Positions 1-8,649 of a DNA stretch of 64,000 nucleotides are shown in pieces (the stretch's first letter is position 1; each line of letters begins with the position of its first letter). Source of the stretch: Clostridium_AI sp002297865. Lineage in GTDB: Bacteria > Bacillota > Clostridia > Lachnospirales > Lachnospiraceae. A program made the position numbers and the translations under genes. The notes below the pieces were generated by a model. The model was given only the letters and a program-made list of their open reading frames with translations. It did not search any database and had not been told where the DNA came from. The stretch spans positions 1 through 64,000 of the forward strand of contig CALFNR010000210.1 of the NCBI GenBank assembly GCA_937903005.1, written 5' to 3'.

Positions 1-55
1 TGACCAACCTACTAAAAACAATATTTTTTATTACTTGACATAGTTAGTCTATAAG

Positions 56-89
56 TTAAAAAGAACCCCTGAATCGCTTCAAGGGTTCT
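56..89 (-). terminator. Rho-independent terminator downstream of the M14 peptidase gene
   Basis: The arms AGAACCC and GGGTTCT, with an inner TGAA/TTCA continuation, form a nearly continuous stem. Read on the minus strand, the stem is followed at once by a T tract. It ends the transcript carrying the peptidase and the small ORF beyond it. Confidence 0.8.
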
Positions 90-103
90 ATCATCACTAA
101 AAT

Positions 104-292
104 CTATTCCGCTCTTTCCATTGCTTCTTTATATTGTTCTGTATCTGCAAAAATATCATGCTTCCAATGACTGGTTTTCTGAGCTTTTACACGTTTTAAG
201 ATAAAGGCAAATGCTGCTACATTAATTAAAAGGGATATAAGCAATAATGCAAGACCACAATACCGATACTTAATTGTCTTTGCAAAATACAA
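104..292 (-). CDS. Possible small single-pass membrane protein
   Basis: This is a 62-codon frame with one hydrophobic segment (about residues 11-32), a basic stretch and an acidic C-terminus. It overlaps the last 23 bases of the M14 peptidase gene and ends just before a strong terminator, so it would be translated from the same mRNA. The only in-frame start near the overlap is TTG, with no clear ribosome site, so translation would have to be coupled to the upstream gene. I do not recognise a family. The clean hydrophobic-plus-charged pattern and its position before the terminator favour a real gene, but the weak start leaves doubt. Confidence 0.4.
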   Translation of the reverse strand: MYFAKTIKYRYCGLALLLISLLINVAAFAFILKRVKAQKTSHWKHDIFADTEQYKEAMERAE

Positions 293-1130
293 ATGGTGTC
301 AGTTTTATCTCTTCAAATGTATCCTTTTGATAATGTGGACTTAGCGGAAAACATGCCAACTCATCTACTGTCTCTATAGTAAGGGCAGGTAAACAGAATT
401 CTTCCGAGTAATAATGCACAGTATTTCCTCCAGAGTCATTTTCCTCAATTTCCTGTTGTGGTGGAACCAGTTCATAATTTGTTAGTGTATTTAACAGGCA
501 GGCATAACGAAACTGTGCATGATTATAATCCTCTGGCATATTATTTCTATAATAGTATATTTGCTTTCCTCTTGAGTGGTAATCAATATACCCTATGGAG
601 GAAACATTTTGAAATAGTTCCATAAGCGCTACTGTTTCAGGTTCACTGGCTGGGGCATCATTCAAATCTTTCTTCTTCCAGCTAAGACATGGAAAATTAC
701 GATTAATATCTATTGCCCGCCCATTGTATTTCCAGAGATAATATGGGATATGCTTCAGTTCGCATATTCTTCTGTTCTTCGCAGATTTTATACAGTCAAA
801 ACCTTGAATGGCAATACAATAGCCATCTGGATTTAAAACAGGAACGATATAAAGGGATACGCGATCTAAAGAATTCCGAAACTCTTCACAGTAATACTCT
901 GCCATACACAATAACACCATTGGATTTATCGCTTCTCTACCATGAACACCGCCAGTTACTATCACATTTTCTTTCCCTTTCCCCACTTTTACAAGAAAAA
1001 TTTCTCTACCGTCAAGACTGTGTCCGATGGTTTCGTATTGTACCAGACCATTATAGTGACTAGACAGATACTTTGCGTATGCTACTAAATCCTCATAATA
1101 AAACAGTTGATCCCAATTTACATTTTCCAT
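270..1130 (-). CDS. M14-family zinc carboxypeptidase / murein peptide hydrolase
   Basis: A 286-residue metallopeptidase of the carboxypeptidase A (M14) fold. The zinc ligands are visible as H63-G-R-E66 and H185 (in YIDYHSRG). The catalytic glutamate is E253 in TIETVDE, and the substrate-binding INRNFP motif is near residue 142. No signal peptide is evident, so it may act in the cytoplasm, for example on recycled muropeptides like MpaA or gamma-D-glutamyl-diaminopimelate peptidases. That substrate is inferred from the family, not seen. The gene stands alone after an intergenic gap and is followed by an overlapping small ORF and a terminator. Start ATG follows a weak GGTG site. Confidence 0.85.
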   Translation of the reverse strand: MENVNWDQLFYYEDLVAYAKYLSSHYNGLVQYETIGHSLDGREIFLVKVGKGKENVIVTGGVHGREAINPMVLLCMAEYYCEEFRNSLDRVSLYIVPVLNPDGYCIAIQGFDCIKSAKNRRICELKHIPYYLWKYNGRAIDINRNFPCLSWKKKDLNDAPASEPETVALMELFQNVSSIGYIDYHSRGKQIYYYRNNMPEDYNHAQFRYACLLNTLTNYELVPPQQEIEENDSGGNTVHYYSEEFCLPALTIETVDELACFPLSPHYQKDTFEEIKLTPFVFCKDN

Positions 1131-1212
1131 AAATACACCGAATGCTTTTTGTATATTTTATGATGGTTAAAGTCACATTATAACCGCAACTGAATGTGAA
1201 ACAAAGTGCGAT

Positions 1213-1243
1213 AAAAAGGCTGACAAAATATTCTGTCAGCCTT
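1213..1243 (-). terminator. Terminator of the proB-DUF896-fthC transcript
   Basis: Arms AAGGCTGACA and TGTCAGCCTT flank an 8-base loop and are followed on the minus strand by a T tract. The stop codon of the cyclo-ligase gene lies inside the stem. Confidence 0.85.
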
Positions 1244-1790
1244 CTATTCTTCTCTCTTCGGTTAATATGATATCCACTGGCTCGTCACATTCTTCCATCT
1301 CCAAATGTTCCATTACCTGAAAATCAAATCCTACTGCCACTTTTATATAATTGTTTGTTTGGTTTTGATTCAGATACCGGTCATAAAAACCACCGCCATA
1401 ACCTACCCGATTACCTTTTTCGTCAAAAGCCAGGCCAGGTAAAATCATAAGCACTCTATCCTCTTTTGCAACGGTTGTTCCTGTCGGTTCCTCAATTCCC
1501 TGATAGCCGCTTGCCAGTTCATCCAAAGAATTCAGATAGATAAACTCCATCTCTTTCCCTATCACCTTTGGAACCGCAACTTTTTTTCCCTTAGCCAATG
1601 CATAGCTAATAAGTGGTTTCGTCATAACTTCCTGATTGTAAGAAACGTAACAATACAAAGTCTCTGCATGTAAAAAACAAGGTTCCTTCAACAGTCTTTC
1701 TAAAATTCTGCTGCTTTTCGCTTCAATTTCATCTACTGTCATCTGCTTCTTTTTGTTACGAACAAATTCCCTTGCTGCCTTTTTATCCAT
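1236..1790 (-). CDS. 5-formyltetrahydrofolate cyclo-ligase
   Basis: This enzyme converts 5-formyl-THF to 5,10-methenyl-THF at the expense of ATP, salvaging an otherwise inhibitory folate. The 184-residue length fits the family. The hallmark GYGGGFYDRYL segment near residue 128 (nucleotide/folate site) and the N-terminal lysine/arginine-rich R-x-x-KKQM region are present. Start ATG lies six bases after GGGGAG. It is the last gene of a short run after proB and a DUF896 protein, 23 bases from the latter, and its stop sits inside a terminator hairpin. Confidence 0.93.
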   Translation of the reverse strand: MDKKAAREFVRNKKKQMTVDEIEAKSSRILERLLKEPCFLHAETLYCYVSYNQEVMTKPLISYALAKGKKVAVPKVIGKEMEFIYLNSLDELASGYQGIEEPTGTTVAKEDRVLMILPGLAFDEKGNRVGYGGGFYDRYLNQNQTNNYIKVAVGFDFQVMEHLEMEECDEPVDIILTEERRIEG

Positions 1791-1813
1791 CTGAATCTCC
1801 CCTTAAAGAACAA

Positions 1814-2047
1814 CTAGTTTTTCTTATTCTTTCTTCTATTCTCTTCTGCCACTTTCGCTAACTCTGTTACTGTTCCATCTGGATTCAGGATAGACATGTT
1901 ATCTAATTGTGCACGCATGTTATTGCGCACAGATTGAATATATTCCTGACGGAGCTTTGCCTGTTCTTCCTTCTCTGCTGGTGTTAGTCCAACGTTTTGT
2001 GACTTTCTATATAATTCATTAATTCTGCCGATTTTTGTTTCGTTCAT
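1814..2047 (-). CDS. DUF896 family protein (YnzC/YaaL-like)
   Basis: A 77-residue soluble protein of the DUF896 family. The family signature is visible as a helical start (IGRINELYRKSQ), a TPAEKEEQAKLRQEYI segment and a conserved middle (VRNNMRAQLDN). Family members fold as a short helical hairpin, and B. subtilis YnzC is associated with the SOS-regulated yneA operon. The molecular role is unknown. AAGGAG precedes the ATG by eight bases. It sits 12 bases after proB, and this order (kinase, DUF896, cyclo-ligase) suggests one transcript. Confidence 0.9.
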   Translation of the reverse strand: MNETKIGRINELYRKSQNVGLTPAEKEEQAKLRQEYIQSVRNNMRAQLDNMSILNPDGTVTELAKVAEENRRKNKKN

Positions 2048-2059
2048 TCCAAATACTCC

Positions 2060-2908
2060 TTAATCGCTATATTGTTCTGTCTTTAAATAATCCATTAATT
2101 TAAATTGTTCATCTTTATGAGCTTTAAATAGGGTTCCTATATTTTCTCCCTGTATGATTCTGCTAATTGCCTGAATATCATCGCCGTTGGCAATTACCAT
2201 GTCAGCACCGGAATCTGTAGCAATTTTCGCTGCAGAAATTTTCGTTGCCATTCCACCTGTTCCTACATCACTAGCAGAACCTTTTCCCATTTCTTCTAAA
2301 TCTTTTGTGATACGTTCCACATAATCAATAAACTTTGCATCGGGATTCTTATGCGGATCGTCTGTATATAACCCATCTATATCTGACATTAGAATAAGCA
2401 GATCTGCTCCAATTAATGCAGCTACAATGGCAGACAAGGTATCATTGTCTCCGATTTTCACCTCGTCAGTAGATACGGTATCATTTTCATTTACAATGGG
2501 AATGACTCCCATGGATAGTAATTCGCGAAATGTATTCTGGGCATTCTTCCTGCTTACTTCATTAATCATGGTATATTTTGTCATGAGAACCTGGGCTGTC
2601 AACTGATTATATTCACTAAATAATTTCTGATAAACCATCATTAGCTTTGCCTGGCCCACTGCCGCACAAGCCTGTTTTTCTTCTACTTCGGTAGGTCTCT
2701 TTTTCATACCAACAGCCTGTCTTCCTACAGCTATGGCACCGGAAGATACAACCACAACTTCTTTTCCCTGATTCTGAAGATCAGCTAATACACGAACCAG
2801 CTTCTCCATTTTAATCAGATTTAAATTATTCGTTTCTTCATGGGTAATCGTAGAAGACCCAATCTTAACAACGATTCTCTTTTTATCTTTTAGTAGTTCC
2901 CTCTTCAT
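2060..2908 (-). CDS. proB: Glutamate 5-kinase, short form
   Basis: Catalyses ATP-dependent phosphorylation of L-glutamate, the first step of proline synthesis. The amino-acid kinase fold is evident: IVVKIGSST at the N-terminus, VVVSSGAIAVG, VIPIVNENDTV, IGDNDTLSAIVA and a GTGGMATKISAA phosphate-binding segment. At 282 residues it lacks the C-terminal PUA domain of the E. coli enzyme, which is common in Clostridia. The start follows an AAGGA site. Its usual partner proA (glutamyl phosphate reductase) is not adjacent: the next genes encode a DUF896 protein and a cyclo-ligase. Confidence 0.93.
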   Translation of the reverse strand: MKRELLKDKKRIVVKIGSSTITHEETNNLNLIKMEKLVRVLADLQNQGKEVVVVSSGAIAVGRQAVGMKKRPTEVEEKQACAAVGQAKLMMVYQKLFSEYNQLTAQVLMTKYTMINEVSRKNAQNTFRELLSMGVIPIVNENDTVSTDEVKIGDNDTLSAIVAALIGADLLILMSDIDGLYTDDPHKNPDAKFIDYVERITKDLEEMGKGSASDVGTGGMATKISAAKIATDSGADMVIANGDDIQAISRIIQGENIGTLFKAHKDEQFKLMDYLKTEQYSD

Positions 2909-2949
2909 ATTTTTTCATCCTTCCCTTGCTGGGTAAACTCTCACTCATC

Positions 2950-4575
2950 TTAGATACAAAACTGATTTAATATTGCTTCGTGTATCTTAATTCCATCCAT
3001 TGCCGCTGAAGTGATTCCACCTGCGTATCCAGCACCTTCTCCACATGGGAAAATACCCTGTATATTACTTTCTAACGCTTCATTTCGAACGATGCGGACT
3101 GGTGATGATGTTCTTGTTTCTACTCCTGAAATAATCGCATCTTTATCATCATAGCCTTTGATTTTCTTATCAAACGCTGTCATTCCCTCAATAATTGTTT
3201 CACTAACATAGTCAGGTAAGCACTCACGTACATTGGCAAATGCGGTTTCTCCTTTCATGCATGGTTTTACCATTTTAAACTCTGTACTGATACGGTTTTC
3301 TTTAAAGTCACCATAGAGCTGAACTGGAACTTTACCGTTTCCCGCTTTGTAGGCTGCCTCTTCCCATTTTCTTTGGAATTCCACTCCTGCTAAAACTGAG
3401 TCTCCCATAAAATCATCTGGTGTAACGGTTACAATTAAAGCACTATTAGAATTTCTTGCATCACGTTCATAATTGCTCATTCCATTGACAACTAATCTTC
3501 CCTCTTCCGAAGAAGAATTGACAACGTAACCACCTGGGCACATACAGAACGAATACACACCTCTTCCGTTTGATGCCTGATGAGTCAGCTTGTAGTCCGC
3601 CGTTGGTAATAATGCAAACTCAGAACCATACTGAGAATGATTAATTAAATCCTGCGGATGTTCCACACGTACTCCAATAGCAAAGGCTTTCTTCTGCATG
3701 TCCAGTCCTTTTTCATGGAGCACAGAAAATGTATCTCTTGCACTATGGCCTAAAGCAAGCACTAAGGCTTCACATGGTACGATTTTTTTATCATTAATGA
3801 CAACACCTGTAACCTTGCCATTCTCAATTAAAATATCTGTCAATTTAGATGAAAAATGTACTTGTCCTCCTAGCGAAGTAATTTCTTCTCTCATATTTTT
3901 TACAATGCCCTGTAAGCGATTGGTTCCGATATGAGGTTTATTAAGATACTTAACCTCTTGTGGCGCACCATATTCTGCAAAGGTATCCAGTACCTTTTGA
4001 ACGCGCCCTGTCGGGTCTTTTACTGCAGTGTTCAATTTTCCATCGGAAAATGTTCCTGCTCCACCTTCACCAAACTGCACATTGCTTTCTGTGTTAAGCT
4101 CTCCTGTCTTCCAGAAATGTTCTACGTCTTTCACTCTCTCTTCGACAGCTTTCCCTCGCTCAAACACAATTGGTTTCATGCCCGCTTTGGCAAGTTCTAA
4201 CGCACAAAACAATCCTGCCGGGCCCATTCCTATTATGACTGGCGGGTGTTTTAGCTTCTTTGTTCCCTTTGGTGTAAACGAATACTGTTTTCGCTCATAT
4301 ACACTGACATTGGAATTCTTTAACTTACGTAGAATCTGATTTTCTTTCTTCACCTTTGCCGCAAGTACGTAAATGTACTTAATATCTTCTTTTTTTCTTG
4401 CATCTATTGACTTCTTTACGATATGAAAATCCAGTAAATCTGCTTCTGGAATTCGTAACATCTTAAGAAGTTCTTTTTGAAGCAGCGCTCTTTCGGCTGC
4501 ATAATCTACTTTTCTTGTTTCCTCTGTGACTGGTAGTTTTCTAACATCCAGTTTCAGTTGGGATATCTTTAACAT
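2950..4575 (-). CDS. FAD-dependent dehydrogenase of the COG2509 type
   Basis: A 541-residue flavoprotein. An N-terminal helical/ferredoxin-like region of about 100 residues precedes a Rossmann FAD site with the G-x-G-P-A-G pattern (VIIGMGPAGLFCALELAKAG), then an E-rich FAD ribose contact, and a second dinucleotide-type segment ending in GEGAGYAGGITSAA. The family is widespread in Firmicutes but its substrate is unestablished. The start is the ATG six bases after GGAGG. An upstream ATG extension would run into the preceding gene without a ribosome site. It follows another FAD oxidoreductase gene by 29 bases, which suggests an operon of two flavoproteins. Confidence 0.87.
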   Translation of the reverse strand: MLKISQLKLDVRKLPVTEETRKVDYAAERALLQKELLKMLRIPEADLLDFHIVKKSIDARKKEDIKYIYVLAAKVKKENQILRKLKNSNVSVYERKQYSFTPKGTKKLKHPPVIIGMGPAGLFCALELAKAGMKPIVFERGKAVEERVKDVEHFWKTGELNTESNVQFGEGGAGTFSDGKLNTAVKDPTGRVQKVLDTFAEYGAPQEVKYLNKPHIGTNRLQGIVKNMREEITSLGGQVHFSSKLTDILIENGKVTGVVINDKKIVPCEALVLALGHSARDTFSVLHEKGLDMQKKAFAIGVRVEHPQDLINHSQYGSEFALLPTADYKLTHQASNGRGVYSFCMCPGGYVVNSSSEEGRLVVNGMSNYERDARNSNSALIVTVTPDDFMGDSVLAGVEFQRKWEEAAYKAGNGKVPVQLYGDFKENRISTEFKMVKPCMKGETAFANVRECLPDYVSETIIEGMTAFDKKIKGYDDKDAIISGVETRTSSPVRIVRNEALESNIQGIFPCGEGAGYAGGITSAAMDGIKIHEAILNQFCI

Positions 4576-4604
4576 ATTTGCCTCCAAGTATTCATTTGAC
4601 ATTC

Positions 4605-5828
4605 TTATTTTTTTGCTGCATGTTTGCCTGCCACATAACCGCTTGCCCATGCCCATTGCAAATTATATCCCCCACATATACCATCTACGTCTAATATTTC
4701 TCCCGCCAAATACAGATGTTTTACAACTTTCGATTCCATCGTATCTGGGTCCACTTCTCTTGTATCAATCCCACCTGCACAAACCTGTGCATTTTCAAAT
4801 CCATTGGTTTCTGTAATATGGAATGCCAATGCTTTCATGTATTTACATAAATTCATAAGCTTCTGGTCATCTGCTTTCGCCATTGGCGTATCCGCTTTTA
4901 TCTCTGCTTGTTTTAACAATACCAGAAGAGCCTTTTTATTGATAAAGCCTTCCAAGGCTTCTTCTGCTGTGTTTTTTCCAAATAATTCTTTCTGGCGAAA
5001 TACCAGTTCACGAAGCTGTTTTTCTTTCCATGACGGGAAGAAATCCACTTTCACAACAACCTTCTTTTTCTCTAACAATGCCATTCCTGCAAAACGGCAA
5101 ATCTGGAACACTGGAATCCCACTCACTCCATAATTCGTAAGCTGCAGCTCGCCAGCATCCTTCGTTATATATTCATCCTCTATAAATAAAGATACAGCTG
5201 CATCCGTTCTAACACCTGCTAATGCTTTGCAAAACGGTTCTTTTGCCTTCAAACCAGTTAAGGCTGGGCAAAGCTTAGTGGTATGATGTCCTAACGCTTT
5301 GGCAAGCAAAAAACCGCTGCCATCAGAACCTTGTGCTGGCGAAGCCTTACCACCTGCTGACAAAATTACCTTCCTTGCTGTTACCGTTTTATCTCCATAC
5401 TTTATCTCAAAAAGTCCATCTTTCTTTTTAATATGATCAACCCTGCATCCACATTCCATATGAACACCGAGACGTTTTGCTTCATAGTACAAAGCATCTA
5501 ATATAGTTGCCGCCTGTCCTGAGTATGGATAGAGATAACCATTGCGCTCTTTTACTAATACACCAAGTTTTTCAAAGAACAAGACAGTGTCTATTGCCCC
5601 AAACTGCTGTAACGCTTTTTTGGGAAATGATGTCTGACTGCTTCGGTAGCATGCATCCTTTTGTTCTAAATTGGTAAAGTTGCATTTTCCATTACCAGTG
5701 GCAAGAATTTTCTTTCCTACTCTGTCTTTCTGTTCAAGAATTAACACTTGCATTCCTTGTCGCTGGCACGTAATCGCTGCCATAAGTCCTGAGGCACCGC
5801 CTCCGACGATTACTACTTGATTTTTCAT
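4605..5828 (-). CDS. NAD(P)/FAD-dependent oxidoreductase, HI0933/YhiN family
   Basis: A 407-residue flavoprotein of the HI0933-like family, annotated in relatives as aminoacetone oxidase-like or BaiN-like. The FAD-binding GGGASGLMAA follows the start directly, then GNGKCNFTN (family hallmark), a KVILSAGGKASP dinucleotide segment, and a C-terminal GEILDVDGICGGYNLQWAWASG flavin-contact motif. The physiological substrate is not known from the sequence. The chosen start (MKNQ) lies five bases after GGATGG. The alternative three codons upstream has no ribosome site. It is the first gene of the flavoprotein pair. Confidence 0.87.
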   Translation of the reverse strand: MKNQVVIVGGGASGLMAAITCQRQGMQVLILEQKDRVGKKILATGNGKCNFTNLEQKDACYRSSQTSFPKKALQQFGAIDTVLFFEKLGVLVKERNGYLYPYSGQAATILDALYYEAKRLGVHMECGCRVDHIKKKDGLFEIKYGDKTVTARKVILSAGGKASPAQGSDGSGFLLAKALGHHTTKLCPALTGLKAKEPFCKALAGVRTDAAVSLFIEDEYITKDAGELQLTNYGVSGIPVFQICRFAGMALLEKKKVVVKVDFFPSWKEKQLRELVFRQKELFGKNTAEEALEGFINKKALLVLLKQAEIKADTPMAKADDQKLMNLCKYMKALAFHITETNGFENAQVCAGGIDTREVDPDTMESKVVKHLYLAGEILDVDGICGGYNLQWAWASGYVAGKHAAKK

Positions 5829-5913
5829 ACATTCCATCCGTTCTATCTTTGTCTTTTCTCTTCCCTTATTGTACCCACATATAGAAAAGAATGCAAGTAT
5901 GGGTTGGGAAAAA

Positions 5914-6137
5914 CAAAGTGTGAGTTTCTCACACCCTCGCGACTTAAGTTCTCTAAAAGGAACTTACACTTTGCCGCGCCGAGCGGGTGTCGCTGTTTTT
6001 TAGCGACTGACTTTCTTACCCGTTCGTGTGCATCCAGCCCCGTTTTTAGGGGCTCATTTAACTTATAGGGAAGGACTCGCAGAGGATTTTCCTATAAGTT
6101 AAATAGGCAGGGAAGCATCTGATACGATACCTCGTAT
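5914..6137. other. Hairpin-dense non-coding element
   Basis: The 0.38 kb between the flavoprotein and the BofC-like gene contains a row of strong inverted repeats. They are GTGTGAG/CTCACAC (5918-5934), TAAGTTC/GAACTTA (5945-5966), a near-perfect 13-base outer pair (5914-5926 with 5961-5973), CGAGCGGGT/ACCCGTTCG (5980-6026) enclosing GTCGCT/AGCGAC, AGCCCC/GGGGCT (6036-6054), a perfect 14-base pair (6056-6069 with 6091-6104), and ATACGA/TCGTAT (6122-6137). Its GC content is locally higher than its surroundings. No convincing protein frame or ribosome site is seen. It could be a structured RNA or the remnant of a palindromic mobile repeat. Confidence 0.6.
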
Positions 6138-6141
6138 ACGC

Positions 6142-6213
6142 AAAAAATCCCCAAGCAGCAGTCACAGATAACTCAAACTTTCACTTAACCTGTTTGTGAC
6201 TGTTACTTGAGGA
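6142..6213 (-). terminator. Long-stem terminator of the BofC-like gene
   Basis: Two 19-base arms (6148-6166 and 6195-6213) pair with one mismatch and two G-U wobbles in the minus-strand RNA. The stem is followed by six T residues (6147-6142). Confidence 0.85.
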
Positions 6214-6221
6214 TTGTCCAT

Positions 6222-6848
6222 TTAACTGGTGTAACCATCCAGCAAACTATATAATTCATTTTCATCCTGTATCCATTTTCCATACATTAATTCCCTTTTA
6301 TCTACTTCAGATAATTCATCTAGATTAATTCCTGTCTCATCCTCATAGATTGTCTTCTTATCACTGTAGTAAACAACAACATTTCCATCCCGAATTATCA
6401 TGAAATATTTATATAGAATTCCCTCGCTGTTGTAGGTTTTCTTTACAACAACCCGATCGGGTGCAAAGCTGACTAACTGCCAGGATACAAGACCTTTATT
6501 ATATTCGTCCAGTGACTTATTCTGCACATATACATTAAGCCGATTTATGATCTGGTCCCTTGTCATTCCAACAAAATCATTTGGAATATTCTCCTTCTTT
6601 TCTTTTAGTTTGTCCGTTGCTAAGTCATAAATCTGCAACGTATAAGACGCATCTTTAGAAACTGTTGTTTTTGTATTGGCAGATACATCATAAGAACCAG
6701 TTCCAGATAATTTTTTTGTAACTCCACTCTGCTCCGTTGCATTACGATTAAATTTGTTTAAGGCATACCGGTAACTGACAAAATAACACGTAGATAACAG
6801 TACCGACAAACTAAGAAAAGAAATGGCATATATAGCTGCCTTTTTCAT
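6222..6848 (-). CDS. Membrane-anchored protein with a BofC C-terminal-like domain
   Basis: A 208-residue protein with an N-terminal membrane anchor (about residues 5-26), a Thr/Ser-rich linker, and a C-terminal domain. The last ~60 residues (GNVVVYYSDKK, INLDELSEVDKREL, ENELYSLLDGYTS) resemble the C-terminal domain of the forespore protein BofC. In Bacillus, BofC acts in sporulation signalling, and here only the shape is seen. The MTRDQI segment resembles the start of that domain. The start is the ATG eight bases after GGGGG. It is monocistronic with its own long terminator. Confidence 0.6.
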   Translation of the reverse strand: MKKAAIYAISFLSLSVLLSTCYFVSYRYALNKFNRNATEQSGVTKKLSGTGSYDVSANTKTTVSKDASYTLQIYDLATDKLKEKKENIPNDFVGMTRDQIINRLNVYVQNKSLDEYNKGLVSWQLVSFAPDRVVVKKTYNSEGILYKYFMIIRDGNVVVYYSDKKTIYEDETGINLDELSEVDKRELMYGKWIQDENELYSLLDGYTS

Positions 6849-6925
6849 GTTACGAACCCCCATTCCTGTTCTTACTCACTATAATGATAACCATATATAC
6901 CACTTTTATACATATTCCTGTAAAT

Positions 6926-8005
6926 TTACTCAATACACAACTGTGATAGTCGTTTTTTCGGATAAATCGAAATAAATGTCTTACCAGGATTCATTTTAAG
7001 GATTTTACCATCGCTATCATAATATACACGTTCTTTTTTTGCTTCATTTTTTGTCCATGTAATCTTCATTGCCTTGCCGTCTGTAATATAGTATCCCTCC
7101 CCAGAGGCATTGGTAATATCCATGGTCTGATAGCCATTCTTGTCAATATCCCATTCATCCACTACCTGAATAATTATGTTTTTAAACATGAGCTGTTTAC
7201 CAGTTGATTTATCAATATGCTTATCACCAAACTGATACCTTAGGTACTGTCTTTTCTTCTTATCGTAAGTGAAATAAGGAGAAGTATAACTGGAATACCC
7301 TAATGTTATCTTATCTGCCTTATCTCCTTTTATCCTCGTTTCTTTCTCATAAAAGGAAAACTTATTCACCTTGTCACGAAGTGTCGTTCGATAACCTGCA
7401 CTCTTAGTTCCCTTCATGATTCCATTATAACTTGCAAATGCATTATGTGGTGCCTTAATACTGGAGTCTCTATAAAAAACGGTATCTCCAAGTGTAGACA
7501 ACCCGCTTAAATTATTGACACCTAATTCTTCTATCTTAGCCGTTGCGTACTTAGTCTGACCAAAATGTACATATATTGCATCATACTCATCTGCAAAACT
7601 TACAAAATAATGTCTTGCACTCCTTGTAGAACCGATTCGCTTGGAATCAAAATCCTGAAAAATCCCCATCATCCTAGTAATGCCACCTTCTACAACGGCT
7701 TCATATAACACAGAAGCCTGAGAAGTGCCACACTGTGGATTGGCGGCTTTGATGTTATTAATCATAATTGCATAAGGTCTTTGTTTTGCAATCTTTTTGT
7801 TTATCCACTCACCTGTCAGCCAGCTTCTTACCTGTCCCTTATGCGTATTGACTGGTTTAACAGATGGTGACGGTTCTTCTGGCGTGGCAGTAACCTCTTC
7901 CATTGGTACAATCGCATCTTTTTCAGCTGACGTATCCTTTTTGCATCCTGCCATACACAGAACAGCCAGCAAAACTATATAACACAATCTTATTTTTTTC
8001 TTCAT
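6926..8005 (-). CDS. DUF3048 (YerB-like) lipoprotein
   Basis: A 359-residue exported lipoprotein. The N-terminus carries a lipobox (CMAGC after a hydrophobic stretch), so it should be anchored to the outer face of the membrane. A Pro/Glu-rich linker follows, then the DUF3048 domain. Its typical segments are RPYAIMINNIKAANPQCG, VVEGGITRMMGIFQD, IGSTRSARHYFVSFADEYDA and VHFGQTKYA, followed by the smaller C-terminal DUF3048 part. B. subtilis YerB is the best-known member, and its function is unclear. The start was chosen at the ATG directly behind AGAGGT. It lies 28 bases after ybeY. Confidence 0.85.
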   Translation of the reverse strand: MKKKIRLCYIVLLAVLCMAGCKKDTSAEKDAIVPMEEVTATPEEPSPSVKPVNTHKGQVRSWLTGEWINKKIAKQRPYAIMINNIKAANPQCGTSQASVLYEAVVEGGITRMMGIFQDFDSKRIGSTRSARHYFVSFADEYDAIYVHFGQTKYATAKIEELGVNNLSGLSTLGDTVFYRDSSIKAPHNAFASYNGIMKGTKSAGYRTTLRDKVNKFSFYEKETRIKGDKADKITLGYSSYTSPYFTYDKKKRQYLRYQFGDKHIDKSTGKQLMFKNIIIQVVDEWDIDKNGYQTMDITNASGEGYYITDGKAMKITWTKNEAKKERVYYDSDGKILKMNPGKTFISIYPKKRLSQLCIE

Positions 8006-8033
8006 ACCTCTACCTCTATTGTTTTTCTGATTT

Positions 8034-8531
8034 CTAATCACGAAGAATATTACATCTTTGTAAAACTTCTTCTTGCTTTTTCTCCATCACTATCCTCTCA
8101 TCATCTTCCATATGATCGTATCCGAACAAGTGCAGCATACTGTGAGCTACCAAGAAACCAAGTTCACGCTCCATACTATGCCCATACGCATTTGCCTGTT
8201 CCTCTACTTTCTCTACTGAGATCACAATATCCCCAAGCATCAATTCCCCTGTATCTGGATTAAAATCATAAGAATCTTCAGAAATGATTGAAAAGTCTCC
8301 AGGTTCATCGTATTCTAACGTCGGAAAGGATAATACATCTGTAGGACGATCAATATCTCTCGTTTCCAAATTGATCTGATGAATGCTCTCATTATCTGTT
8401 AGAACAACATTAAGTTCCGCTTCATAAGGGCATTCTGCGTAATCCAGTGCTTCCTCTATTACTTTGTTAATGATTTCCTCATATGAAATGTTTAATTCCT
8501 TATCTGTTTCGTATTCAATATTTACTGTCAT
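8034..8531 (-). CDS. ybeY: rRNA maturation endoribonuclease YbeY
   Basis: A zinc-dependent single-strand RNase needed for 16S rRNA 3'-end processing and 70S ribosome quality control. The family signature H-x3-H-x5-H is complete in HSMLHLFGYDH near residue 133. RPTDVLSFP and GDIVISVEKV are also typical. The 165-residue length is normal. It belongs to the widely conserved phoH-ybeY neighbourhood, here with a 7TM-HD protein between them. The ribosome site is weak (AAAGA), and the 118-base gap upstream may hold a promoter. Confidence 0.95.
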   Translation of the reverse strand: MTVNIEYETDKELNISYEEIINKVIEEALDYAECPYEAELNVVLTDNESIHQINLETRDIDRPTDVLSFPTLEYDEPGDFSIISEDSYDFNPDTGELMLGDIVISVEKVEEQANAYGHSMERELGFLVAHSMLHLFGYDHMEDDERIVMEKKQEEVLQRCNILRD

Positions 8532-8649
8532 TCTTTGTTCCCAAACCTTTCAAGTACAGGATAATTCTTCATATCCTATCCTTATTCGTATTTTGTACAT
8601 ATATCTAGTTAATTATACCAAATGTTCCAAACATTGAAACCACTATTTT

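Noticed and set aside
713..1063. Plus-strand 116-codon ORF within the M14 peptidase gene
   Set aside because: Antisense shadow of a gene with clear catalytic motifs.
5817..6068. Plus-strand 83-codon ORF across the intergenic gap near 6 kb
   Set aside because: No ribosome site. It overlaps the start of a clear flavoprotein gene and runs through the inverted repeats, which explain the open frame better.
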